Numbered from the stretch's first letter, positions 1-9,350 are shown. The stretch is 55,044 bases of DNA from Syntrophorhabdaceae bacterium (GCA_017992765.1 JAGOOA010000015.1:1-55044); one strand, 5' to 3'. The notes: generated from the letters alone by a model not told the origin. Made by a program: numbers and translations.

Positions 1-598
1 GCGGTGCTTTGTCCGGCGATCCGCAGTCAAAAGGCGGCTTGGGGTCATACTCCATCCCGAGTTGTATGGTCTTTGCTGCATCGTCGCCGGCGATCTTGCT
101 CACTAAGTACAGCGCCATATCGATGCCTGCCGAAACTCCTGCCGATGTTATGACCTTGCCGTCCTGGACGAACCTGTCATCCTTGATATGAACGTTATAT
201 TTCTTTAGCTGCCCTTTGCGCCTCCAGTGCGTGGTACAATTTTTATCTTCTAAAATGCCCGCCTCTGCCAGCAGCAATGAACCTGAGCAGACCGAGACCG
301 TCCAACGGCTTGTCTTGTCGATCTCCCGGATCCGATCAACGATGTCTTTGTTTTTGAGAAGATCATCAACACCGAATCCCCCCGGGATAAGCAGGATCTC
401 AGCCTCCGTTATTTCGTTTATTGCACAGTCGGCCTTTAACTCCAGCCCATAGGTATCCCTATATCCTTTCTTTTCATATCCGGCAAAATATATCTTTGCA
501 CCAGGCAGCCTCGATAGCACTTCATAAGGACCGATCACATCAAGGGCCGTATAGCCGTCGAAAAGCAAAATGACAATCCTGATCAACTGTGCATCCAT
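1..598 (-). CDS. DJ-1/PfpI family protein (3' end cut by window edge)
   Basis: Class I glutamine-amidotransferase-like protein of the DJ-1/PfpI superfamily, closest in appearance to the isonitrile hydratase-like branch; substrate unknown. The 199 visible codons show the PGG-containing strand near residue 72, the nucleophile elbow with Cys104 (VSVCSGS), then LLLAEAGIL and a TTHW motif typical of this branch. The family C-terminal signature EYDPKPPFD is reached just before the edge, so only a short tail is missing. The chosen ATG has AGGTGG 8 nt upstream; another in-frame ATG lies at 604. It is the last visible gene of a minus-strand run with DUF2141, truA and a lipoprotein gene, although a 42-nt gap leaves co-transcription unproven. 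Confidence 0.85.
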   Translation of the reverse strand, partial: MDAQLIRIVILLFDGYTALDVIGPYEVLSRLPGAKIYFAGYEKKGYRDTYGLELKADCAINEITEAEILLIPGGFGVDDLLKNKDIVDRIREIDKTSRWTVSVCSGSLLLAEAGILEDKNCTTHWRRKGQLKKYNVHIKDDRFVQDGKVITSAGVSAGIDMALYLVSKIAGDDAAKTIQLGMEYDPKPPFDCGSPDKAP

Positions 599-640
599 GA
601 TCATAGCCACCTTAATGTCCTGCATCCGGTTTGCCGTGAG

Positions 641-1108
641 CTACTTAAGCTCGATAGCAATGTTTTCAACGTTTTTGTCAACTTCAAAGGAGACCTCGTC
701 GAAGCGGGGCGCGCGGAATGTTGGCCGTGCGGGCCTGTATGTGCCCCATGGTTGTTTCGGCCCGAACATCCCCTTTTCCATCTTGCCGGTCCCGCTCACG
801 TCCTGGAAGCAGCGTATGCCGTATGTGCCCTTGGGGACGCCTTCGAACGAGAAAGGCGCCCTGCCCTTTTTGATATCATCAGGACCGACGGCGACAATAA
901 TACCGAAACCGGCATCTTTATCGCTTTCGAACTCTTCCCTGGTAATGAGCTGGACATAAAGATCGCCTGTCTTGGGGAAGGCTATCTCGCCGCTTACCTT
1001 AAAAACCGCCTGCTGTGCAAGTAGCCGGCTGCCCGCCAAAAGAAAAAGGACGATTACGAAGATCAGCTTGCGCAATTTTTTCTGTCCCTTTATACGTCCC
1101 GGCTGCAT
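641..1108 (-). CDS. DUF2141 family exported protein
   Basis: A 155-aa protein with an N-terminal hydrophobic segment (about residues 12-31, KLIFVIVLFLLAGS followed by RLLAQQ) that looks like a signal peptide. The rest matches the DUF2141 pattern: a beta strand reading LYVQLI, a middle GTYGIRCFQDVSGTGKME stretch, a GPKQPWG motif and a FDEVSFEVD C-terminal strand. Family members are small, secreted or periplasmic beta-rich proteins of unknown function. The ATG lies 3 nt after the truA stop codon (TGACTCATG), so the two are probably co-transcribed. I infer no specific role. Confidence 0.75.
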   Translation of the reverse strand: MQPGRIKGQKKLRKLIFVIVLFLLAGSRLLAQQAVFKVSGEIAFPKTGDLYVQLITREEFESDKDAGFGIIVAVGPDDIKKGRAPFSFEGVPKGTYGIRCFQDVSGTGKMEKGMFGPKQPWGTYRPARPTFRAPRFDEVSFEVDKNVENIAIELK

Positions 1109-1111
1109 GAG

Positions 1112-1846
1112 TCAGTACCTGATCCTCCTCAGCAGCAGCCCTTTTGCCGGGGCTGTGGGGCCTGCGTTGACGCGGTCTTTCGACGCAAGGATCGCCGGGA
1201 GATCATCTCTTCCCAATCTCCCCGCGCCTATAAGAACAAGCGTCCCGACGATGTTCCTTACCATGTATCGTAAAAAGCCTTTTGCCTCTATGACAACATA
1301 AATAAATTCGCCCCGCCTTTTTACTCCCGCCATGAGCACGTTGCGTACGGTGCTTTTATATATCTCGTCCTTCTTCTTAAAGGCCGCAAAATCGTGCTCT
1401 CCTTTAATGTCGCCTATCGCTTTATCCATGGCGCCGCTGTCGATCTTGTAAGGGATATGCCATGAATAGCGGAAATGAAAGGGCGAATGGAAGGTCGTGT
1501 TTGCAATGGTATAGGAATAGACCTTGCTCTTCGCGGAATACCGGGCATGAAAGGATCGATTAACCTCAATGGCGCCCTTTACCTTTATATCGTCAGGCAA
1601 TAAACTGTTCAGCCCCTTCCTCAGATTTAAAAGCGGGATGTCTTTCCAGGTATTAAAATTAACTACCTGCCCTGATGCATGAACTCCGGCATCGGTCCTC
1701 CCCCCCGCATATATCTTGACCTCATGGTTAAGAATACGCGCAGCGGCTCCCCGTAAAACCTCTTCTACCGTTATGCTCTTTGGCTGGCACTGCCACCCGT
1801 GATAATCTGTCCCATCGTACTCTATCACAAGCGCAATATTCCTCAT
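1112..1846 (-). CDS. truA: tRNA pseudouridine(38-40) synthase TruA
   Basis: Converts U38-U40 in the anticodon arm of many tRNAs to pseudouridine, in the cytoplasm. The protein of 244 aa starts MRNIALVIEYDGTDYHGW, as the family does. The catalytic aspartate is Asp52 in GGRTDAGVHA, and later motifs FHARYSA, FRYSWHI and GFLRYMVRNIVG are those of TruA. An in-frame ATG at 1888 would add 14 residues without homology; I prefer 1846, which begins at the conserved strand and has an AAAGGT element 5 nt upstream. It follows a lipoprotein gene and precedes a DUF2141 gene in the same orientation. Confidence 0.95.
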   Translation of the reverse strand: MRNIALVIEYDGTDYHGWQCQPKSITVEEVLRGAAARILNHEVKIYAGGRTDAGVHASGQVVNFNTWKDIPLLNLRKGLNSLLPDDIKVKGAIEVNRSFHARYSAKSKVYSYTIANTTFHSPFHFRYSWHIPYKIDSGAMDKAIGDIKGEHDFAAFKKKDEIYKSTVRNVLMAGVKRRGEFIYVVIEAKGFLRYMVRNIVGTLVLIGAGRLGRDDLPAILASKDRVNAGPTAPAKGLLLRRIRY

Positions 1847-1902
1847 GGAAGACCTTTGTATATATGCTGAAATGTGCGTATCCGGCAAGACACGGCGCTT
1901 TG

Positions 1903-2184
1903 CTACCGCTTTACCTTTTCGTTCTCAGGCTTTTTAAGTTTGGAGGATTCCTGTGGCGCTTCCTTCTCTCTTTGCAGTTCCCTGGTCCGTGCGTTCTCTT
2001 TTTCTTCAATCTTTTTATAGAGTTCTTCAACTTCTTTTTTAAGACCGATGTTCTCTGCCTTCAGGTAGCTGTTCTCTTCCTTTAATGCCTTGATCTCCTC
2101 TTTTAACCCTTTTACCTCTTTGCCGCAGGAGGCACAAAAAGTCATCAGCATAACGACGGCGATTATGGTTGTAAGGTATTTCAT
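1903..2184 (-). CDS. Small coiled-coil putative lipoprotein
   Basis: A 93-aa protein with a short hydrophobic signal sequence (residues 5-18, TTIIAVVMLMTFCA) and a cysteine at position 20 in CASC that could be lipidated, although the lipobox is imperfect. Residues 21-65 are a charged coiled coil with heptad leucines (LKEEIKALKEEN and repeats of this kind). The tail is Lys/Glu/Pro-rich. I recognise no named family; the shape resembles small envelope lipoproteins. It is divergent from gyrA and upstream of truA. Function unknown. Confidence 0.6.
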   Translation of the reverse strand: MKYLTTIIAVVMLMTFCASCGKEVKGLKEEIKALKEENSYLKAENIGLKKEVEELYKKIEEKENARTRELQREKEAPQESSKLKKPENEKVKR

Positions 2185-2221
2185 AGTTTCAGTTTATTTA
2201 TTTTCCACGATGTTTGTCTCA

Positions 2222-2250
2222 TTGTCAATGCTTATTGTTTATGTTACATT
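2222..2250 (+). promoter_or_regulatory. Candidate sigma70-type promoter for gyrA
   Basis: TTGTCA (2222-2227) and TACATT (2245-2250) are separated by 17 nt in the divergent spacer ahead of gyrA. The start codon is 45 nt beyond the -10 box. Found by eye only. Confidence 0.45.
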
Positions 2251-2294
2251 ATTACCAAAAAACCGCTGAAAAACGACAATACAGGGAGGATTTA

Positions 2295-4718
2295 ATGCAG
2301 ACGTCCGTTGTCACCGTTCCCATTGAAGAGGAGATGCGAAGATCGTACCTCGATTATGCCATGAGCACCATCATAGGAAGGGCTTTGCCCGATATACGGG
2401 ACGGTCTAAAGCCTGTCCACAGAAGAATTTTGTACGCAATGTACGAGCTGAACAACACCCATGATAAACCGTATAAAAAGTCCGCCAGGGTCGTCGGCGA
2501 TGTGATCGGTAAATTCCATCCCCACGGAGACCAGGCGGTCTATGATGCAATAACAAGGATGGTCCAGGATTTTTCCCTCCGCTACCCCCTCATCGACGGG
2601 CAGGGGAACTTCGGTTCAGTTGACGGCGATGCTCCGGCGGCAATGAGGTACACGGAGATCAGGCTTTCAAGGATAGCGGAAGAGATACTGGAAGATATCG
2701 AAAAAGAAACGGTCGCCTTTAAGGCAAACTACGACGACTCCCTTGTCGAGCCTTCCATATTGCCCTCGAAGATACCGAACCTGCTCATCAACGGGTCTTC
2801 AGGCATAGCGGTAGGAATGGCGACAAACATACCTCCGCACAACCTTAAAGAGGTTGTGGACAGCATGGTCGCTTATATCGAAAACCCCGATATTACGGTA
2901 TCCGATCTCATTCAGTATATCCCGGGCCCTGATTTTCCTACCCAGGGAATTATTTACGGCAGGCAGGGCATCCGCGAAGCTTACGAAACCGGCAAAGGCC
3001 ATATCATCCTCCGTGCACGGGCTTCCATCGAGCAATACAGAAAAGACGGGCGGGAGGCGATCATAATCACCGAGATCCCCTATCAGGTCAACAAAGCCCG
3101 CCTCATCGAGAACATTGTTGAGCTGATCGAAGAAAAAAAGATCGAGGGCATTTCCACGATCAGGGATGAATCCAACCGGGAAGGCATGAGGATCGTCATT
3201 GAGCTGAAAAAGGGCGAAATTGCCGTGCCCATCCTGAACCAGCTCTATAAGCATACCCAGCTGCAAACCACCTTCGGCATCATTTTCCTCACCATCGTCA
3301 ACAATGAGCCAAGGCTTCTGAACCTCAGGGAAATAATAAAGGAGTTCATCGATTTCCGTAAGCAGATAGTAACGAAACGGTCTACCTTTGAGCTGAACAA
3401 GGCCCTCGACAGGCTCCATATCCTTGAAGGGCTCAAGATAGCCCTTGAGCATATCGATGAAGTTATTGCTCTAATTAAGAAATCGAAAAACACACAGGAG
3501 GCCCGGGCATCGCTGATCGAAAGGTTTGCGTTGTCCGAAAAACAGTCAACGAGCATACTTGAAATGCGCCTCCAGCGCCTTACCTCCCTTGAGCAGACAA
3601 AGATAATAGATGACCACGCAAACACAGCGGAAGAGATCAGGCGCCTGCAGAAGATACTCCAGAGCGAAAAGCTCCTCCTGGGCATTGTTAAGAAAGAGCT
3701 CCTCGAGATAAAGCAAAAATACGGGGACGCCAGGTATACCGAAATAGTTGATGAGCTTCCGGAGATCACCCTGGAAGATATGATCAAAGAAGAAGAGGTC
3801 GTTGTAACGATCACTTACAAGGGGTATGCGAAAAGGACTTCCCTTGATCAGTATAAGCACCAGATCCGCGGCGGGAAAGGGAAAACGGGCATCGTGGTGA
3901 GGGAAGAGGATTTTGTTGACCACCTTTACATAGCATCTACGCACTCGTATATCCTGTTCTTTACGAATACCGGGAAGGTTCATGTAGTGAAGGTTCACAC
4001 CATACCGGAGGCGAGCCTCTCTGCAAAGGGCAAGCATATCGTGAACCTCATCAACATCGGCAAGGGCGAAAGGATAACGGCCATAACGCATGTCAGGGAA
4101 TTTTCCCCTGATAAATATCTATTTTTTGTTACAAAAAAGGCCCATGTCAAGAGGATGGCCCTCGATCTCCTGAAGAATATACGGTCCACAGGGATCAGGG
4201 CGATAACCCTTCCCGACGACGATAGCCTCATAGGCGTTCTTGAAACGAACGGCGAAAGCGAGATCATGCTGGCAACAAAAAAAGGCCTGTCTATACGCTT
4301 CCTTGAAAAGCAGATCAGGCCTATGGGTAGGACTGCCTATGGAGTAAAGGGGCTGCGCTTCAAGAAAGGAGGCGACGAGGTCATCTCCGTAGAGATCGTT
4401 CATAAGGCTTGCAACATTTTTACGGTAACCCAGAAAGGCTATGGAAAGCGGGCGCCTTGCTCCCAGTACAGGATACAGTCAAGGGGCGGCTCAGGCATCC
4501 TCAACGTTAGGTGCGGCGCAAAGAACGGGGAAGTCGTAAGCTTAAAAAAACTGGGAGAAAAAGACGAGGTCATCCTGGTCACCGATACGGGAAGAACGAT
4601 CAGGTTCGGCGCCAATGATATACCTGTCCAGAAAAGGGGCGGCCTCGGTGTAAAATTGATGGGCCTGAAAGAAGGCGAAGCTATCAGCGGCACGGCGATA
4701 ATAGGCGAAGAAGAATGA
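2295..4718 (+). CDS. gyrA: DNA gyrase subunit A
   Basis: Type IIA topoisomerase subunit that breaks and rejoins DNA during negative supercoiling, as an A2B2 complex with GyrB (not in this window). The 807-aa protein has the N-terminal breakage-reunion domain with catalytic Tyr119 (AAMRYTE, equal to E. coli Tyr122) and a C-terminal beta-pinwheel. A GyrA-box-like IRGGKGKTG near residue 530 favours GyrA over ParC. The quinolone-resistance region reads [10 protein letters not shown]: Gln80 stands where E. coli has Ser83, while Asp84 (E. coli Asp87) is kept. The start was placed at the ATG with GGGAGG 5 nt upstream; an in-frame ATG at 2214 has no such site. The stop overlaps gpsA. Confidence 0.96.
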   Translation: MQTSVVTVPIEEEMRRSYLDYAMSTIIGRALPDIRDGLKPVHRRILYAMYELNNTHDKPYKKSARVVGDVIGKFHPHGDQAVYDAITRMVQDFSLRYPLIDGQGNFGSVDGDAPAAMRYTEIRLSRIAEEILEDIEKETVAFKANYDDSLVEPSILPSKIPNLLINGSSGIAVGMATNIPPHNLKEVVDSMVAYIENPDITVSDLIQYIPGPDFPTQGIIYGRQGIREAYETGKGHIILRARASIEQYRKDGREAIIITEIPYQVNKARLIENIVELIEEKKIEGISTIRDESNREGMRIVIELKKGEIAVPILNQLYKHTQLQTTFGIIFLTIVNNEPRLLNLREIIKEFIDFRKQIVTKRSTFELNKALDRLHILEGLKIALEHIDEVIALIKKSKNTQEARASLIERFALSEKQSTSILEMRLQRLTSLEQTKIIDDHANTAEEIRRLQKILQSEKLLLGIVKKELLEIKQKYGDARYTEIVDELPEITLEDMIKEEEVVVTITYKGYAKRTSLDQYKHQIRGGKGKTGIVVREEDFVDHLYIASTHSYILFFTNTGKVHVVKVHTIPEASLSAKGKHIVNLINIGKGERITAITHVREFSPDKYLFFVTKKAHVKRMALDLLKNIRSTGIRAITLPDDDSLIGVLETNGESEIMLATKKGLSIRFLEKQIRPMGRTAYGVKGLRFKKGGDEVISVEIVHKACNIFTVTQKGYGKRAPCSQYRIQSRGGSGILNVRCGAKNGEVVSLKKLGEKDEVILVTDTGRTIRFGANDIPVQKRGGLGVKLMGLKEGEAISGTAIIGEEE

Positions 4719-5707
4719 AGATCGGCCTGATAGGGGCAGGCGCCTGGGGTACGGCTTTCGCCCTTCACCTTGCGAGAACGGGAAACAAAGTACTGCTATG
4801 GTTCTTTGAAAGAGAACTTTTCGACATTGCGGAAAAGACAAAGGAGAATTCTTATTACCTTCCCGGCTTTGCCCTACCGGACAATATCTCATTTACCAAT
4901 GACATAAAAAGCGTCACTGAATTTTCCGGGAATATTATTTTTGCCACCCCATCCTTTGCCCTGAGAACGACCGCTGCAATGATCTCTGAAGAGCTACCGG
5001 ACAAACGCGTGCTGATCCTCACAAAGGGGATCGAGAACGGCACAAACCTGTTCATGAGCGAGGTCATCAAAGAGATGACAGCCGGAAGGGCCGGCATCGC
5101 CTCCCTTTCGGGGCCGTCTTTCGCGAAGGAGGTCGCGGAAGGTCTTTTCACATCCACCGTTATAGCTTCAAAGGACAAAGAGCTTTCGCTCTATTTTCAG
5201 AAGATCATACACAGCAATACGTTCCGGGTATATACGAGCGATGACATTGCCGGCGTTGAGCTTGGCGGGGCGATGAAGAATATCATGGCGATCGGCGCTG
5301 GCATTATCCAGGGCCTGGACCTTGGCACCAACACCCTGGCAGCGTACATAACCCGCTCTCTCGCCGAATTGAAGAGGCTGGGAAGGTCGTTGGGCGCAAG
5401 GGACACAACGTTCATGGGGCTTTCCGGAATGGGAGACCTCATACTGACATCCTACGGAAAACTAAGCAGGAACAGGTTTTTCGGCGTTGAGCTCGCACAG
5501 GGAAAAAAGGCGGCAGAGATCATTGAGGGCCAGAAAAGCGTCGTTGAGGGTTATTACACGGCCAAGGCGGCTTACGACCTTTCACGAAAATTGAATGTTG
5601 CAATGCCGATCACCGAAGAGCTCTACAAGATCATATACGAAGGAAAGAACATCCAGGCCTCTCTGCAGGATATCATCAGCAGGGAGTATAAGGAAGAAGA
5701 TCAATAG
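4715..5707 (+). CDS. gpsA: Glycerol-3-phosphate dehydrogenase [NAD(P)+]
   Basis: Cytoplasmic enzyme reducing dihydroxyacetone phosphate to sn-glycerol 3-phosphate for phospholipid synthesis. The 330-aa length is typical. The Rossmann motif is at residues 7-12 (GAGAWG), with the conserved lysines Lys138 in GPSFAKE and Lys188 in GGAMKNI. The ATGA overlap with gyrA indicates translational coupling. Just after the stop comes a heptad repeat block shared with the convergent transporter gene. Confidence 0.96.
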   Translation: MKIGLIGAGAWGTAFALHLARTGNKVLLWFFERELFDIAEKTKENSYYLPGFALPDNISFTNDIKSVTEFSGNIIFATPSFALRTTAAMISEELPDKRVLILTKGIENGTNLFMSEVIKEMTAGRAGIASLSGPSFAKEVAEGLFTSTVIASKDKELSLYFQKIIHSNTFRVYTSDDIAGVELGGAMKNIMAIGAGIIQGLDLGTNTLAAYITRSLAELKRLGRSLGARDTTFMGLSGMGDLILTSYGKLSRNRFFGVELAQGKKAAEIIEGQKSVVEGYYTAKAAYDLSRKLNVAMPITEELYKIIYEGKNIQASLQDIISREYKEEDQ

Positions 5708-5840
5708 CTCATAGTTCATAGCTCATGGTTCATAACAAAAACTAAACAAAGTAAGCAGTAGGAAGTAGGCAGCAGAGGATTTGAGTGCATACTCGCCCTG
5801 ATCTTTGCTGTTGCCATGAGCCATGAGCTATCAGCTATGA
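5706..5840. repeat. Inverted pair of 7-nt repeat arrays between convergent genes
   Basis: Left array (5706-5733) is four heptamers: AGCTCAT, AGTTCAT, AGCTCAT, GGTTCAT. A second array at 5751-5778 reads GTAAGCA, GTAGGAA, GTAGGCA, GCAGAGG. The right array (5813-5840), GCCATGA, GCCATGA, GCTATCA, GCTATGA, is nearly the reverse complement of the left one, so the RNA could fold into a stem of about 28 bp with an 80-nt loop. It begins inside the gpsA stop codon and overlaps the end of the transporter gene, where it supplies the last codons and stop. It may act as a two-way terminator, though there is no clear U tract. Confidence 0.8.
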
Positions 5841-7060
5841 GCTTTATTTTTCACGTTCGGTCCTCCGCCTTTTACCGTGCTTACAATGACAAGGCCGGCG
5901 AGAAACAAGATGGAGATTGACAGGACAGCAGGCCTCTGGTCCCGGAATGTGGAAGATATGAACCCGAACAAAAGGGGGCCGATGATCGCCGATGATTTGC
6001 CTACCATGCTGTAGACGCCAAAGTACTCGGACTCAAATCCGTCAGGGACAAACTGCGCGTAAAAGGCCCTTGTTGCCGCCTGAACCGTTCCCAGCCCGAG
6101 GCCGGCAACGGATGCGATAACCACGAACTGTGCCTTGGTCCCGATGAAATAGACCGTTGTCGTTGTAAGTATCCAAAGCACAAGGGACAGCATGACCACC
6201 CTTTTAGGCCCCCAGTAGTCGATAAAGCGCGCCATGATGAACGCGCCCGCGAGCGCCGTCGCCTGAATGATAAGATATATGCCGATCAGCTCTACCGGTT
6301 TGAACAAAAGGGTCGTGGCGGCGAAAATGCTGGAAAAAACGATGACCGTATTAACGCCGTCTTCATATATAAGGTAGGCAAGGAGAAACCTTCTTTGCTC
6401 TTTATTTATCAGAAGCCTGCGAAAGGTCGATATCGTTGACCTGAGGCCGTCCATAGCTGCCTGACAGGGGCTGACATGGCCCTTTTCGTCACCGGGCAAA
6501 AAGAAAAAAGCCGGCAGCGAAAAGGCGCCGAAAAAGACGGCTACCATAGGCCAGACAAGTTCAATATGGCCGGCTTTCATGATAAGAAGCCCTATAAGGA
6601 GGGATATGATAGAGCCGGCATACCCTATTCCATATCCCCAGGCAGACACCCTGCCCTGGTGCTCCGTGTCGGCAATATCGTTGAGAAAGGCGTTATAAAA
6701 GACAAGCCCTCCCTCAAGACCTATATTGGCAAGAACGATCATCAGAAAACCCTCGACGGCCATTCCTTCTTTGAGAAAGTACAAAGAGGCCGTCATGACC
6801 ACGCAGAGCAGCGTATATGCCATAAGAAACCCTTTCCGCTTCTTTGCGTAGTCCGCCATACCGCCAAGGAAGGGGGAACTAAGGGCAACAAAAGCCATGC
6901 TTAACGCTATTGCCCTGCCCCACCACAGGTCCCCTTCGTTCGACGCGTTGCCGACAACAATGCCAGTGTAATATACAGGGAATATCACCGCTGCGATCAC
7001 AGCGGAGTAGCTCGAATTCGCAAAATCGAAAAGACACCAGGAAAATACTTTTTTATTCAT
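5831..7060 (-). CDS. MFS transporter, UMF1 (Atg22-like) family
   Basis: Inner-membrane protein of 409 aa with about 12 hydrophobic segments. The opening SWCLFDFANSSYSAVI and the C-terminal EYFGVYSMVGKSSAIIGPLLFG are signatures of the UMF1/Atg22 branch of the major facilitator superfamily. Fungal Atg22 exports amino acids from the vacuole; the bacterial substrate is unknown. I start at the ATG at 7060 because homology begins at once; an ATG at 7081 adds seven unsupported residues. The last codons (Ala-His-Ser-stop) fall inside the 5813-5840 heptad array, so the present C-terminus was apparently shaped by the repeat. Confidence 0.85.
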   Translation of the reverse strand: MNKKVFSWCLFDFANSSYSAVIAAVIFPVYYTGIVVGNASNEGDLWWGRAIALSMAFVALSSPFLGGMADYAKKRKGFLMAYTLLCVVMTASLYFLKEGMAVEGFLMIVLANIGLEGGLVFYNAFLNDIADTEHQGRVSAWGYGIGYAGSIISLLIGLLIMKAGHIELVWPMVAVFFGAFSLPAFFFLPGDEKGHVSPCQAAMDGLRSTISTFRRLLINKEQRRFLLAYLIYEDGVNTVIVFSSIFAATTLLFKPVELIGIYLIIQATALAGAFIMARFIDYWGPKRVVMLSLVLWILTTTTVYFIGTKAQFVVIASVAGLGLGTVQAATRAFYAQFVPDGFESEYFGVYSMVGKSSAIIGPLLFGFISSTFRDQRPAVLSISILFLAGLVIVSTVKGGGPNVKNKAHS

Positions 7061-7202
7061 CTTTGGGTAGCCATGATACAATACAATTTTTTCTTCGCCA
7101 TATCATCCTAAAAATATCTTTTGCAATTGCCGCGATAAAAGATATAATCGTTATGTCACCTGACGCAGATTGTTGACAGACAATAGGTGGAGAATGACAT
7201 AA

Positions 7203-7338
7203 ATACGAAATTCTAATATCGAAGCACGAAACAAATTCAAATGTTCAAAATTAAGAAACATGTATTTGTTTAAAGCATTTGATATTTGGATTTTGACATT
7301 GTTTAGTGCTTCGTGCTTATGATTTAGATATTCGTGTT
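7203..7338. repeat. Long inverted pair of period-7 arrays upstream of the DUF6125-like gene
   Basis: The left half (7203-7251) parses into heptamers ATACGAA, ATTCTAA, TATCGAA, GCACGAA, ACAAATT, CAAATGT, TCAAAAT. The right half (7276-7338) parses into CATTTGA, TATTTGG, ATTTTGA, CATTGTT, TAGTGCT, TCGTGCT, TATGATT, TAGATAT, TCGTGTT. The right half is an imperfect reverse complement of the left (GAAGCACGAA against TTCGTGCTT), giving a long AT-rich hairpin. It ends directly before the ribosome binding site of the next gene. It fills the 270-nt spacer; I see no gene here. Confidence 0.8.
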
Positions 7339-7351
7339 TTTAGGAGGGGTT

Positions 7352-7870
7352 ATGGACTTGCGGATCTTTGAGAAGATGGAGGCTCCCGAGCTGAGGAGTT
7401 ATATAGAATTTTTGCTCTGGCACTACCGGGTTATCGACGCCTTCTGGTTCCTTTTCGTAGCGGACAAATTTGACCAGCCGACGGCAGAGCAGATCAACGA
7501 ACAGGTCTGGGGGCGGGTGCCTCAAATGGCTGCCGATGATCTTATAAAAAGGTTCAATATCAAAGAGAAAGGCCTTAAGGGTTTTGTAAAGGCGTTAAAA
7601 TATTTTACCTGGACGATTATCGTAGGGTACCAGATCGAAGAGAAGGACGACGAGGTTATCATTACCGTGCCCAGCTGCCCTACGCAGGAAGCAAGGTTGA
7701 GAAGGGGCCTTGATGAATTCGTGTGCAAATTCATGCATAAAGGAGAATTTGAAAGCTTGGCCCGTGCAGTAGACCCGGGGATCAAGGTGGAATGCCTTTT
7801 CGCTCCTCCCGACCCGCATCCCAAAGAAGCGTTCTGCAAGTGGAGGTTCACCATGGAAGCAAACAAATAA
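7352..7870 (+). CDS. DUF6125-like protein with conserved cysteines
   Basis: A soluble 172-aa protein starting [20 protein letters not shown]; no signal peptide or membrane span. The opening helix with [14 protein letters not shown] resembles DUF6125 proteins, and the C-terminal arrangement of cysteines ([39 protein letters not shown]) recalls small-molecule-binding or hydrolase domains of the 2-amino-thiazoline-carboxylate hydrolase type. The cysteines could bind a metal. The ATG at 7352 follows AGGAGGGG at close spacing. A nitroreductase gene begins 24 nt downstream, probably in the same transcript. Function unknown; the family name is from memory of the pattern. Confidence 0.6.
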   Translation: MDLRIFEKMEAPELRSYIEFLLWHYRVIDAFWFLFVADKFDQPTAEQINEQVWGRVPQMAADDLIKRFNIKEKGLKGFVKALKYFTWTIIVGYQIEEKDDEVIITVPSCPTQEARLRRGLDEFVCKFMHKGEFESLARAVDPGIKVECLFAPPDPHPKEAFCKWRFTMEANK

Positions 7871-7894
7871 ATAATATATTAAAGGGGGAAAGAT

Positions 7895-8467
7895 ATGGAT
7901 CTATTTTCAGCAATGAAGGGGAGAAGAAGCTGCCGCCACTACCTGCCTGAAGCGATAAGCGAAGACATCATTGAAAAGATACTGGAAGCGGGTACATGGG
8001 CCCCATCTCCTCTTAATACGCAGCCCTGGGAATTTATCGTCATCACGAACAGGGAGGTCAGGGAAAAGATCTTTCATGAAGCAAACAGATGCCGCGTGTG
8101 GGCGCTTGATATAAGCCAATGGAAGTGGCTGGACACCTATCTCATCGATTTTCTCAAGCAGGCCCCGGTGATCATTGCTGTTGTCGGCGATCCGAAAAAA
8201 TCAGGCGTCGATATGTTCATGGAAGAAGGTATGGTGGGCTATCTGTCTGCATGTTCCGCCGCGATACAGAACATGCATCTTGCCGCATATGCTTACGGCC
8301 TCGGCAGCCTCTGGTTTACCTTATTTGACAAGAAGAAGCTGCGGGAGATCCTCGGCATCGACGAAGCCAAAAACCCGGTAGCGCTGGTATGTCTTGGAAA
8401 AAAGGCTAGCGAACCTGCCCCGTTGCCGAGAAAAAGCGTGAAGGACAAAACGAGGTACATCCGGTGA
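7895..8467 (+). CDS. Nitroreductase family protein
   Basis: FMN-dependent oxidoreductase of 190 aa, probably a cytoplasmic homodimer. The FMN-binding N-terminal motif RRSCRHYLPE and the PSPLNTQPWEF segment are diagnostic, as is the later YGLGSLWFTLFD. Family members reduce nitro compounds, quinones or other electron acceptors with NAD(P)H; the real substrate cannot be read from the sequence. AGGGGGAAAG precedes the ATG. It is likely co-transcribed with the DUF6125-like gene upstream, and the convergent FKBP gene ends 56 nt beyond the stop. Confidence 0.88.
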   Translation: MDLFSAMKGRRSCRHYLPEAISEDIIEKILEAGTWAPSPLNTQPWEFIVITNREVREKIFHEANRCRVWALDISQWKWLDTYLIDFLKQAPVIIAVVGDPKKSGVDMFMEEGMVGYLSACSAAIQNMHLAAYAYGLGSLWFTLFDKKKLREILGIDEAKNPVALVCLGKKASEPAPLPRKSVKDKTRYIR

Positions 8468-8523
8468 TCGCCGGTCCCGATCCCGTCCGCGGCATATTTT
8501 GCTTAATATGACGGTTTCGCCGG

Positions 8524-8958
8524 CTACGCCTTCTGTATCTCAACCAGCGTAACTTCGAAGCGAAGGTCTTTGCCTGCGAGGGGGTGGTTCATGTCGAGGG
8601 TAACATCGTTATCCGTTATCGCGGAAACGACAACATTCGTAACGCTGCCCTCCGGCGAGCGGACCTGAAGCACCATACCGATTTTTAGATCAATGTCTTC
8701 AGGTATGCGGGACTTTTCGACGACGCCCACGAGGTCTTGCCTGTAGGCCCCATATGCGTCTTCAGCCTCTATGGAGATCACCCTTGTGTCGCCTTCGCAC
8801 ATGCCAACCACGCCCTTTTCAAACCCGGGGATCACCATTCCCTGGCCTATTGTGAACTCAAGCGGCTGCCTGTTCTCCGATGAATCAAATACCGTACCGT
8901 CTTGCAGGGAACCTTTATAATGAACCTTGACCCTGTCGTTTTCTTTTGCCTCTGTCAT
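8524..8958 (-). CDS. FKBP-type peptidyl-prolyl isomerase, SlyD-like
   Basis: A 144-aa cytoplasmic folding catalyst and chaperone. The FKBP core is split by a flap domain as in SlyD: VKVHYKGSLQDGTVFDSS and GQGMVIPGFEKGVVGM, then EDAYGAYRQDLV and a final DMNHPLAGKDLRFEVTLVEI. There is no His/Cys-rich metal tail, so it is the short form. AAGGAG lies 6 nt before the ATG at 8958, which decides against the ATG 15 nt earlier. It is downstream of the RRM gene in the same orientation. Confidence 0.92.
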   Translation of the reverse strand: MTEAKENDRVKVHYKGSLQDGTVFDSSENRQPLEFTIGQGMVIPGFEKGVVGMCEGDTRVISIEAEDAYGAYRQDLVGVVEKSRIPEDIDLKIGMVLQVRSPEGSVTNVVVSAITDNDVTLDMNHPLAGKDLRFEVTLVEIQKA

Positions 8959-9008
8959 TTCTTGCTCCTTCAAAAACCTTTAATGCCGGCAGATCTGGAT
9001 CAGGCCTT

Positions 9009-9275
9009 CTAATACCTGCGGGAATATTTGCCTTTCTGCCTGTCTTTTGGCGGGCGCGCCTCCTGAACGGCGATCGTGCGCCCCATGAACTGTGTATCGT
9101 GAAGTTCCTTTTTCGCCTTCTCGGCGTCTGCCTGCGACCCCATCTCTACAAAACCAAAACCTTTTCCCTCTATGACCTTGACCTCTACAACGGTGCCGTA
9201 TCCGGAAAAAAGTTCTTTCAATTGCTCACTGCTGACAGCATAGCTTAGATTTCCTACATATAATTTGCTCTGCAT
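9009..9275 (-). CDS. RRM-domain RNA-binding protein
   Basis: An 88-aa protein that is essentially a single RNA recognition motif. RNP2 is LYVGNL (residues 5-10) and RNP1 is KGFGFVEM (38-45), with the aromatic residues for RNA stacking. A short basic tail (DRQKGKYSRRY) follows, without the long Gly-rich tail seen in some relatives. Bacterial single-RRM proteins are often cold-induced; here that is only inference. A strong GGAGG site precedes the ATG. The leader contains a perfect 8-bp hairpin (9321-9350). Confidence 0.93.
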   Translation of the reverse strand: MQSKLYVGNLSYAVSSEQLKELFSGYGTVVEVKVIEGKGFGFVEMGSQADAEKAKKELHDTQFMGRTIAVQEARPPKDRQKGKYSRRY

Positions 9276-9320
9276 TGCTACCTCCGTTTTTTAATAGTTT
9301 TGATCCTCAAGCTTTGCATG

Positions 9321-9350
9321 GAGATAGAGAGCGGTCAGCAGGTCTATCTC
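9321..9350 (-). promoter_or_regulatory. Hairpin in the leader of the RRM gene
   Basis: GAGATAGA (9321-9328) and TCTATCTC (9343-9350) form a perfect 8-bp stem with a 14-nt loop, about 45 nt before the RRM start codon. It could be a regulatory leader structure; no U tract follows, so it is not an obvious terminator. Confidence 0.4.
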
